Below, one piece after another: positions 53,313-64,000 of a stretch of 64,000 nucleotides of DNA (within the stretch, counting starts at the first letter, position 1; every line of letters starts with the position of its first letter). The position numbers and the translations under genes are program-made. The notes below the pieces were generated by a model. It saw only the letters and a list, made by a program, of their open reading frames with translations. It was not told the DNA's origin and ran no database searches. The DNA is from Macrobrachium rosenbergii (Eukaryota; Arthropoda; Malacostraca; Decapoda; Palaemonidae), in NCBI RefSeq assembly GCF_040412425.1, contig NC_089777.1, positions 35,034,037-35,098,036 of the forward strand, in the 5' to 3' direction.

Positions 53313-54470
53313 TTATTTTAGCTTTTCCTCTTCTCTGCTTATTGCATTTATCCATGTATTTTTTCCTGTTGGCAGACATGTGCCAGGGAACCCATATTCA
53401 GGAAATTTATGGACAACAAAGCCTCCAAAGTATTCTAGACCTTCTTCCTCAATAGCTTCTACCAAATCACTGGACCTTGGGTCTTTGGTGGATGTTCTGT
53501 CATTTTCCTCCCCAACAGAATCCCAGTTATCATGTAAGCAAAATAATATTGCTGATAGACTTAATTCCATTTGAAGAGATTCATTATCATCATCAGCAGG
53601 GAGATAAGAAAAACAACCAGATGATATGTTATTGCCTTCACAACTGCCATCAGTATTGTAATTTGATCCCATGAGGGAACTATTTTTCCCCTAGAAGATG
53701 TGATCTAACTCGATGCTTAAGTGACACAGATGATGCGTGCTGGTAACATACTCCCATTTGCCGCAGACAAGCAAAGAAGTGTTCTAGACTGTCCTGATTC
53801 AGCCTGTTAGTTGATACATATGAAATATTAAATTTTGTCTTTACCATCTCAAGCAATTTAAGCAAAAACTTGGAAGAGATGGCCAAGCCTTTCTGAAACT
53901 GGTAAAGTCTTTTTTTTTCCCACAGACCCTCGTGGATGATGCGGCATCAGTCATGCTATCCAATACTTGGTTTTGTTTTGGAAAATTCAACCTATAAGCA
54001 TTTCTGGTCGTTTTCTCATCGTAAGGGACTCTAGAATTAAATAAGTCAAACCAGGAATCAGTTAGGGATATGAAATGGCTGATAGCTTTCCAGCGCAAGT
54101 CCTGAAATAAACCCTTGCTCCAAAAATACTGCAGTGAAGAAGTCGTTTCGGATAAAAGTTCTCTCTAACTGAAAGCTCATAAGTAGTTCTCAGATCCATT
54201 TTGTGTCTTTTCATTATGAGTTCCTTTACTGATCCACTGTTTATATGGAGTGTTGACAGATGTTACAAAACCTGAATGTAGAAAGTTATTTATTATTAAA
54301 TTAACAAAATGTGGAGCATCGGCAAATACGAAAATATTTCTATTAGAATCTGCTGGATTTGTAAATGAGGTTGTACCCATACTTATGCCTAATGTATTCC
54401 ATAACCGACAATAGCTGGTGACGAGCGGTAGGATAACAAGAGCTAAGTGGGATAACAAAGCTGCAGCCAA
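53313..54470 (-). pseudogene. P-element/THAP9-like transposase, degraded
   Basis: Frameshifted pieces on the minus strand keep the order of P-superfamily transposases. At 54177-54470 is NIFVFADAPHFVNLIINNFL, the D-x-P-H-x-x-K-type motif. At 53841-54098 is SWFDLFNSRVPYDEKTTRNA, followed by a helical stretch. At 53680-53886 is STNRLNQDSLEHFFACLRQM, the hallmark TxRLNQDxLENFF motif. At 53313-53672 is the C-terminal acidic tail. No DNA-binding THAP domain is seen upstream. At least three frame breaks are present, so it is inactive. Confidence 0.8.
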
Positions 54471-54479
54471 TGGCGATCG

Positions 54480-55640
54480 GTGAGATTACAACAGCTAAGT
54501 GAGATAACAGCAGGTGTACAGGTAATGATCACGAACAGTTGGCGAAACAGTGAAGTGAGATAAACAATTGAAAGTAGAATAAACAAGTGATCGAAGAAAA
54601 ACACCAAAGACAAAATATAACATACGCCACTCTGCAAAGAAGAAAATAAAACACGCCACACGCAAACACACACAACGCTACAACAAAGCAGAAGACTACG
54701 CTGTCAGAGAGAGAGATGCCCATTTTCCACCTGTCGACCGATGATTCCCTTGATCGAATGAGAGCAAGATCCCCAGCTAAGGTGCAGTGACGGAAGGACG
54801 CTGAAGAAGGCGAAGAAGAAGACAAACAAACAACCCAATCCTTGGACGAAGGCCTACGAATGACAAAATCAAGCTGCCGAGAGAATACGCGCAGAAAGAC
54901 GAGAGAAAAAAAGCACCATGCACCGTAAGAATGTTATCCTTACGGTCACACACACACACATAGAATTTTTTTTTTAATTAGAACACACTCAAAATTAAGT
55001 CGACTAAGAACACTTGTATTGATATTCATACGTAAATTAAATAGACTTGGCAACAAGAGTTTTTTTTTTCTTTTTCTCTTTCTTTATTTAAGCACCTACC
55101 GATCTTTTTACTAAATTTTATCCAACATTTGGTATTACTAAACTTTATTTAACGTTTGGCATGACTAAGCCATAATTTCTGTATTTTATTTGTGTCATTC
55201 TACGGTTATTTTAAGCATTTAATTTCTTATTTAACATTCATTAGCTGAAATTTATATATTTTTTGATGGAGTAATCTCATAACTCGTTTTTTTGGTTCGC
55301 TTAAAGGTGTTCAGAATAAAAAGTTTTTTTTTTTTAAGATTATTTTTTCTTTAATTATTTTTTGAAGCGAGTGATAATTTATTTATTTGTTTTACCAGCA
55401 CTGTCAAGGATAATTGGAAGTTAGGGATTTTTGTTTTGTTTTGTTTAACACCGATAATCGGTAATTTAGAATTTTGGGGAAATTTTAGTGATTGATTAAC
55501 TATACTCTAAGTAAGATAGAAGTGTTTATGATCTTTTGTGAATTTTTTTGTGATTTTAAGAACTGGTTGACTTTATTTTTTTTTTTTTGCTATTATTGCC
55601 ATAACTTAAACACTGTACCGTTATACTCAGTGCTTAAGAA
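54480..55640. other. Non-coding, low-complexity
   Basis: Contains a (CA)n patch at 54945 and several T-runs. It may include the 5' end of the retroelement that starts coding at 55663, but I could not identify an LTR or a primer-binding site. Confidence 0.4.
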
Positions 55641-55662
55641 AGTGTTTGTCATTAATGAATAA

Positions 55663-56495
55663 ATGCCCAGAAGGAGATCGGCACAAACTAAAAGTGTAAG
55701 AACTCCTGTTTACAAAGGAAGTCAAACCAATAATTTAACCATGGATAGGGGAACACAGTCAACTAGTCCAGTCTCAGCAGCTGGAGATACACATAAAAGA
55801 CATGTAATTAACCATATAGCCAAGTTTTGCGGAAGGAAAGAAGGTCAGGGTGCCTGTAACTTAGAAATAACAGAAAGGTTCTAGATGCATTAAGGCATAC
55901 AGTACGACAGGATCCTGATTGGGACGTCAATTTATCTTTAGTCCAATTATCACTAAACGCTAAGTATCATACAAGTACTCAACAACACCCATAAAGGCTT
56001 TAATGGGATATGAACCAAGGTTACCGTATGGTGGCTAAATCAGCCAATACAGCCTAATTACTCTGAAGACATTATGAAAATAAGAATTGGGAATTTCAAG
56101 GCAATTCATAAGCAATTACACAAGAATTTAGAGGAAGCTCAGAAGAATATGATAGACAGGCATCAAGAAGGATTAAGGCCAGTAGATTACAAGATAGACG
56201 ATGAAGTTTACCTCAAGAAGGAAGTATGAAGTGGAATTAATTACAAGTTAGCCACTAAATTCACAGGGCCATACAAGGTCACAGACGTGCAAGAGACTAA
56301 GGTGAAAGTGAAAAGGGTGAATGAAGTAATACCTTCCACATATGCTGAATCGTTAGAGGAAGGATTTTGGATAAATAAGGATAAAGTCAAGAGAACAAAA
56401 GAAGTTAAAGAGGCAGAATTGACTGAAGAATTAGAAGATATTTCAGAAGAAAGAACTAGATATAACCTAAGAAATAGAAGAGTCACATTTCAGTA
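55663..56495 (+). pseudogene. Internally deleted LTR retrotransposon: gag start joined to integrase end
   Basis: A first open piece starts MPRRRSAQTKSVRTPVYKG, basic like a gag N-terminus, and stops at 55882. From about 55880, in another frame, KVLDALRHTVRQDPDWDVNL and NAKYHTSTQQHP followed by KALMGYEPRLPYG match the end of a retroviral integrase core. Then ALMGYEP, RHQEGLRPVDYKIDDEVYLK and KFTGPYKVTDVQ match the integrase C-terminal GPY/F-type domain, and an acidic tail ends with TRYNLRNRRVTFQ. Protease, reverse transcriptase and most of integrase are missing. The family could be BEL/Pao or Ty3/gypsy. Confidence 0.75.
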
Positions 56496-56499
56496 ATAA

Positions 56500-58677
56500 T
56501 GATAAGAACAAACCCATCAATTCATCCTGTTATTCCCTGTATTTGATTTCTTTATTGCTGAGTTTGCCTTCATTGGTTGTAGTAATGAAACTGTTTTTTT
56601 CATAATGTTGCAATACTTACATTAATTAGTCGGTTTTGTAACAAAAGGATTTGGGGTTAAGGCGCCGTAACTTGAATTTACTTTTCTTTAACTGAGGGGA
56701 ATTACTTAGGAAGCAAGAAAGTAAAGTAAAATTTCTGAAATGTAATGTATTTAAAGTCAGAAGGGTTAACAGTCATCTTTAGGGATTTGCAACCCACTAT
56801 CACTAATAGAAGAATAAGGTAGAAGTGTAAGACAGGTTTTAAAGGATTTCAACGACAATCTTGTTTTCAAATCACTAATATTTGTATCAGTGTACTAATC
56901 ATAGAAGTAAAAGATAAAGAAATGAGAAATAGAGTTTGTAAGATTTGTGAGTATTTTAAGGATACCTCATCAAGGAGAAGTCTTGGCATAACCCATAACA
57001 TGTCAACATTGAAAGGAGTGCATGAACTATACTAACACTAGAAGTAGAAATAATTATTTATTTTCCCGTAGTACTAACACGTTTACAATGTTCTTTTCTT
57101 AGAGATACCTTAAATAGCGAAAGCTTACTAATTTGTTTCAAACCAGTCACAGAAATATTCATGAGTACTACTTTGTTTCCTGACCCAAGTTGCCAGTCAT
57201 ACTTGCAAGTTAGTCATTAAAAATGTAGAAGTTTCTATGCTAAAAGAGAAGTCTATAGAGTACTTGCATTGATAAAGTCAACCAACATGTACACAAGTAA
57301 GTTACACATGTTAGTTACACAATGTTTGAATACACTCAAGATACAAGTAAGGACATTATCATTCATTTTTAGCAGTGAGCCCAACAAGAAATCCATGAAG
57401 GACAGCCAAGAAATGAAGATTGCCGCCTTATGATTGTCCAGATTGATTACTTTTAAGAATTTAAAATCCACCTGTTAGGCAGCTAGGTATGAGGGCTGAG
57501 TAAATCCAAATGTAACTTGGATAGATAATTGCTAATGTTTCTTTGCTCTTTTATATATCATTTACAATTGTTTTAATACTTAAAGCCAGATTCATAGAAG
57601 GAATTTGTCATGCAAAATGTGCACATTGTTAGGAGCCTCATAGTCCATACTGTTTTGTTTATTTAGAAAACTATCGGGAGACAGTTAGGTAGCATGGCCG
57701 AGACTGTACCGAGAGAAGAGAGAAAACGTATTTTTTTCATGGAAGTGAAATATCCTATTTCCATTTGGGTCAGTACGAAAGGACCATAAACTCATAAATC
57801 TCCCAGCCTGTCACAACAAGTCGCCAACCATATCTTCAAGAACACACAAGCACTAATGAGGCGCTAAGAGAAATTGCATCTGGATACGTGCCTTCGAAAT
57901 CCACGAGGGTCCCATGGAAATGCCTGGGAACATATGGTCAGTAGAGTGTGGGAAAACACCCTCACCCCCCTTGACTTCGAAGGAGAGCTCAAAGAAATAA
58001 GCCACGCCCACAGGTCAAGCCTAGATGTTTTGGCCAATCAAATGCCATCAGTGCCAGAGACCTAGAGACGTCCTACAAGGAGCAGAGCAAATACCCAATA
58101 ATCAACAGGAATTCCTTAAAACACACCTCCAAAAGTTGGAATGAAACAAGTGGAGGAGGTGCCTCAGGAAAGCAGTACCTGTTCAGAATATGACGTCATG
58201 GTTGACACAAGGGAAAATGGGAGATATAACGACAGGCAGACAGGAAAAAGAGCAGAGTCAAAAGGGGGAAAAGAGCAGAGTCTAACCAGAGTGGGAAGAT
58301 AGAGAGAAAGAACTATTCCGAAGTGTGGGGAAGCAGAAAAGAAACTGAAGAACAGAAGACAGCGCATAAGTGTGTAGTGCGTAATTGACTCTCAAAATCT
58401 TAGTACCCTTAATCTAATTCGTTTAGTCTCTCGAAACCATTAATTTAAAGTCTTGAACCATTAAGAACCAGTTAAGAAACTTTAGGTGGAACTGTAAGAC
58501 GAGACGTGCAAATAAAGAAGAAACGGGAACAATTAATCATTTTTCCATTTAACCTCAGTAATTTATAATTTAATAACTGTCTTTAAGAGAAAACATGGCT
58601 ACAATAAGCATTTGATACCTACCTGGAAAGGTTACCTTAGAGTTGGGCCCTTTGAAGGAAAGAAACGGGGTCCAACA
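56500..58677. other. Non-coding, unassigned
   Basis: May contain the 3' region and LTR of the preceding retroelement: a purine-rich CTGAGGGGAATTACTTAGGA lies near 56693 and an AATAAAGAAG signal near 58513. No matching second LTR was seen. The A/G-rich stretch 58150-58360 has no coding signal. Confidence 0.4.
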
Positions 58678-60264
<1,587 letters not shown>

Positions 60265-60280
60265 ATACTCTCCCCCCCAA
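60265..60280 (-). promoter_or_regulatory. Polypurine tract
   Basis: TTGGGGGGGAGAGTAT on the minus strand, immediately before the LTR start. Its position and composition are those of a retroelement polypurine tract. Confidence 0.75.
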
Positions 60281-61705
60281 GATAAAGGCAACATCTGATT
60301 AAACCAGGTATCTGCTGGGGCGACGAAGGGGGCCTCTCTTTCTCGATGTCAATTGGAGAGGGTGGTCGCCTTCCCCGGTATCCTCTGCCGTGGTTTGTTG
60401 GTGTGTCTTTCCGTCAAGTTTCTGGGTTTTTCGGGGACCCCTCGCCTCCTTCCTGCGACCGGGGTTGTTTGAGGGCTGCTGCATCCCGCAGGAGATCTTG
60501 GGGTCCGCCTCCATTGTCCCCCTCTAGGAATGCAGGTTTTAGACAATCTATTGACACCCAGTCTTCCCGCTCATGGATGGATATTCAGAATGCCTTCTTG
60601 TTCCTTTCCAGTACAAGGAAAGGTCTCCTGTAGGGTCTAGTCAATGGTGGGCATACGGCATCATCCCTGATGAAGATGTGGGTGGCAGAGGACAGCCCGG
60701 GGGTCATGAAGGGGGACGTCGGTTAATGTCTTTTGGCAGAGAAAATAACTTTCCAACCCTGTCTCGGAGCCTCTGCGTTCCTATGTTGTCCCTGTCCTCT
60801 GCGACGAGTTCCCCTGGGACTACCAGAATCTCCCCGTAGACTTTTTCCGCTGAGGGGTGTCGCCGTTGGCTCTGGGGGCGGTCCTCAACCTGAGGAGGAC
60901 CCAGGGCAGCTGGTACTTCCAGTTTTTAGAGGAGCAATGAGCCATGAGGGACGCCTTCAGAGACCTGTGGAACCTTTCCACAATTCCGTTGGCTGCGGGG
61001 TTGTAGGTGGTGGTGCTGTGGTGAGTGGTCCCCATTAGACGTGCCAGGGCGGTCCACAGCTCAGACAGGAAAGTGGGTCCCCTGTCTGTTGTTATGTCGT
61101 CTGGGACACCGAACCGGCTGATCCAGCTGGAGAAGAGGGTTTCCATGCATGCACTGGAGGTGGCTTCTTCCATGGCCGTAGCTTCGGGCCACCTGGTGTA
61201 GCGGTTGACGATTGTCAGAAGGTATCTGGGTCCTCCTGGTGGGGGAAGAGGTCCTACTACGTCGACGTGGATGTGCCCAAAGCGTCTCTTTGGCTGGGGG
61301 AATTCGCCCACCCCCGATTCGGTGTGCCATCCCACTTTGCTTGTCTGACACTGCATACACCATCTTGCCCAGGCCGTCGCATCTTTCTGTATGCCATGCC
61401 AGATGAACTTCTCCGCCAGCAGTCTGGCTGTTGCTGTTGTCCTTCCGGTGGGGTGGGATAGGCCATGGATGATGTTGAAAACCAGCCGACGTCTGGAGGC
61501 GGGTACTAGGGGGCGGGGGCGTACGGTACTGACATCGCTCAGTAATGCTGATCCTCCTGAGCTGAAGGGCACGTCCTCCCACTTCAGCGATGTGACGGCT
61601 ATACAGTAGGCTGGGGTCTCAGGGTGAGCAGCTTGTTCACGGGCAAGGTCCTCGTAATTGATCCCAAGCTGTACGGAATCAATCTCGATCCTCGAGAGGG
61701 CGAAT
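60281..61705 (-). pseudogene. Ty3/gypsy pol 3' part: RNase H end, integrase, C-terminal domain (copy 2)
   Basis: The frame from about 61700 to 60820 is open. It starts with ALSRIEIDSVQLG (the end of RNase H and linker). It then has the integrase zinc-binding HGLSH and CMQC pair, and the catalytic core with HVDVVGPLPPPGG, TTDRGPTFLSELW and NGIVERFHRSLKA. The triad is D, D, E, with 35 residues between the last two. A frameshift at about 60820 separates the C-terminal part (60350-60720), which still shows GRLGVN-type sequence before the polypurine tract. Protease, reverse transcriptase and most of RNase H are missing, replaced by PLE sequence. Confidence 0.92.
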
Positions 61706-62480
61706 TTATGGTCCTGATGGGGTTCCCTGGCTTATGGTTTTTATTGTTCCATAGCAATAGCCTGGTTTAAAGTCACCAATTATTTTGGGGAACTTTATCT
61801 CATTTTGCATTTTGTTGGCATATTCTGTAAGGCCTAGAACTTAGGTCTTCAGTTTGTTTGTTGGGTCCTTACTGAGGCATTGGAACTTCCTTGTGTCATT
61901 CAAAATATTGTCTAGTTTTTTGTCGTATTCACTTATATCCATGATGACGTAGACAGTGGCTTTATCTCTTTAAAGTCAGATGATGTGGGTGTTTTTTCTG
62001 AGTTCTTCTGCTGCCTAACATAATTCCAGGGTGGGGGTTTTACTGTGATAATTCCCACGTGCTCGGCTGGCTGCTCCTATGAGTTCCGGGATACATCCGG
62101 GATGAATTTCTGTTTGATTTTTATGATGCAGTTGTTCTAAATTGCTTATCAAACATTCTGTGTTTATACGTTTTGCCATCTGACTAGGTTTCTTGATGTA
62201 ATGACAATTAAGGCCCAGATGTAATCATTTCTTTTGGTTGTCACTGAGGGAATACTGTGATAAATTGACATACCCGTCTTTGTTTTCACTTTTCCGCACT
62301 GGCCCTCCATTTAATATGATTAATTATGATTAATTCGTTGCTGTGAAAGCCGTCAAGATTCAGCGAGTGCATTCGTTCGTGCACTCTAGTGGGCGTGCCA
62401 TGTGAAGTATGGATATTCCATTTTGAAAACAGGCTAAACATTGAGGGCCTAGATAGCTTTGTGTCAGGATCCACCTGGTT
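61706..62480 (-). pseudogene. PLE reverse transcriptase N-terminal part, copy 2
   Basis: Aligns with 10016-10790. The N-terminal WNIHTSHGTPTRVHERM block is open at 62286-62474. The finger region near 61900-62050 and the HKPGNPIRTI motif at the junction are present but frameshifted. The YxDD palm is missing. Confidence 0.82.
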
Positions 62481-62983
62481 GGAGACTTGAGTACTGCCTG
62501 TAAGGTGAGCTGGAACTTTATTTCCAAGAAAACCTGATTTATTTTGCTGATTTACTATTATCTGCTATGTATCTTTGATTTTTTATTGATGATTTTACCA
62601 TGTTTAATTATGTGCATTTCCTTTGGGGTTGGTAACGTAGGAAAACATCCCACATTTGTTTTATTTTATGCCTATTTTTAAAAGTTGTGTTTCCCCTTTG
62701 TTCTTCAGATGTATCGTGAATAGAGGCCAATATAAATGAAGGGGAATGTGGCTTATCATGACTTCGGTCATACTGACTTATTTTAACTTATATGTTGAGA
62801 CTTACTTAGTGGAGGTTTATAGTACCATGATATCTTACTTGTTTATTTTGAGGGTACCAATTCTGGGACGTTGATATTCCCATTTCATTTTTAACCACTT
62901 GCCATTTTAGATTACTGAATAAATTATATTTTTTGGTAGTCATGTGTTTGCTGTTCTTCCTTAGTTCAGATAGTGACTTAGAT

Positions 62984-63061
<78 letters not shown>

Positions 63062-63177
63062 TGCTGACCCAGTACCAGCCGTTGCTACTGGAGAATCTTA
63101 GAGATATAAGATGATATGAAATTTTCTTAAAACAGATGTAGGAGGAGGTTATGACCCCATCTGAGATTGTTAATAGG

Positions 63178-63180
<3 letters not shown>
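62481..63180 (-). repeat. PLE 5' non-coding region, copy 2
   Basis: Close match to 10791-11466, including the (GA)n tract and the final AGATTGTTAATAGG before (TA)n. This is the best conserved part of the duplicated module. Confidence 0.82.
62990..63058. repeat. (GA)n microsatellite
   Basis: Pure GA dinucleotides, at the same relative place as 11281-11340. Confidence 0.97.
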
Positions 63181-63224
<44 letters not shown>

Positions 63225-63285
63225 GTATGTATATATTCATATGTATGTATGTATATATTCATATATATGTATATATGATGATTAT
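63181..63285. repeat. (TA)n and (TATG)n microsatellite
   Basis: TA tract passing into ATGTATGTATGT repeats. It is the right border of module copy 2. Confidence 0.95.
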
Positions 63286-63299
63286 TATCACTTTTTACG

Positions 63300-63420
63300 T
63301 GATTCATTTATCACACATTACCACAGGTGAAAAATAAGAAACAGGGTATAGGTCCTGACCGGTTTCGACTTTATTTCCAAGCCATTGACGAAGGACTGAT
63401 ACAGAGTGTGAGAAGTCACA
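63300..63420. repeat. PLE-type terminal repeat R3, best copy
   Basis: Reads CCACAGGTGAAAAATAAGAA, then GTCCTGACCGGTTTCGACTT and TATTTCCAAGCCATTGACGA. I recognise this string as a frequent decapod repeat of PLE-end type, from memory. Confidence 0.65.
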
Positions 63421-63654
63421 AATATATATACTAAGAACAGTATGACGAGAACATACACAACCGTTAGAGACTCCATATCCCCACTCAGGCCGGTGTCGAT
63501 AGTGGAATTTTAAAACTATTTGGCTAAAAATCACAATAGACTCTCAGGGACATTGCTGATATAATACCTCAGATCCACACCTGACAGGTGTCATGGAAGG
63601 CGGGTTTGGAAACTCATTAACATTACTACCCTCGTACTGTGTTTACAAATATGA

Positions 63655-63965
63655 TACCCTATTTTCATATATCTCTACTGCCTACCTTAAAGTTTAAACA
63701 ATTTATTTCTTTTGATATAAACGATAGTTTTATACATCCCTGGATCCGGTATTGATTATGGTTGTAATGAAGGTTATTTACTAGAAGTATTCAATGATCT
63801 TTCCTGGCATTATTAGGATTGTATATTCTAATAATGCATGAAAGGAACACATTTATTAAAAGAAAGTTACAACCATAATATGAATACAAAGGGGTTTCAT
63901 TTTCAAAAAGAAATTTGTAAATTGTTTAAACTTTAAGAGACAAGTAGAGAACAATGAAAATAATT
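63655..63965. repeat. Inverted PLE-end-like repeat at the right edge
   Basis: CCTTAAAGTTTAAACAATTT at 63686 and AAATTGTTTAAACTTTAAG at 63918 are complementary, and weaker complementarity extends to about 65 bp. The outer part (63860-64000) resembles the PLE terminus at 18154-18300 (AACACATTTATT, GGTTTCATTTTCAA, AACAATGAAA). Confidence 0.65.
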
Positions 63966-64000
63966 ATTTATTTTAAAAATACAAATATGAGTTGTGATGT

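Overview
This window looks like intergenic and intronic DNA from a large, repeat-rich animal genome, most likely a decapod crustacean (shrimp, crab or crayfish). The reasons are very long (TA)n arrays, (GA)n/(TC)n arrays, Penelope-like elements with GIY-YIG endonucleases, two SINE-like repeats of a kind I associate with decapods, and one intron-bearing sugar-transporter gene. Nothing suggests a prokaryote or an organelle. The species call is inference.

Layout, left to right. 1-1.1 kb: broken Penelope-like (PLE) reverse transcriptase (-). 3.2-5.3 kb: tandem satellite of ~380-bp units between short direct repeats. 5.8-7.0 kb: first copy of a dispersed repeat; the second is at 29.6-30.8 kb. 7.3-11.5 kb: composite module of a Ty3/gypsy LTR, its pol end and a PLE 5' part (-). 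The same module recurs at 59.0-63.2 kb. 11.7-18.0 kb: LTR retrotransposon G1 (+), without a 3' LTR. 18.2-20.8 kb: rearranged PLEs in head-to-head orientation. 21.1-27.7 kb: SLC2/trehalose-type transporter exons (-), probably a pseudogene. Its largest intron holds a SINE, a DNA transposon with terminal inverted repeats, and a pair of ~400-bp inverted arms. 28.1-31.7 kb: PLE ends in (TA)n. 31.7-37.5 kb: mostly non-coding, with a SINE-like repeat. 38.4-39.4 kb: solo LTR of the G family. 41.6-43.0 kb: Tc1/mariner element (-). 43.3-51.5 kb: G2 (-), a full-length G-family copy with both LTRs. 53.3-54.5 kb: P-element/THAP9-like transposase remnant (-). 55.7-56.5 kb: internally deleted LTR retrotransposon (+).

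The most interesting system is the G family. In G1 and G2 the integrase lies upstream of the reverse transcriptase, the domain order of Gmr1-like Ty3/gypsy elements. Gag and protease are in one frame, separated only by a UGA followed by CUAG, which resembles a known stop-readthrough context. All three G loci are in (TA)n arrays, which suggests a microsatellite target preference. Both long copies carry frameshifts, so neither looks active. (TA)n tracts also border the PLE, mariner and composite modules, and appear to be either insertion targets or recombination points.
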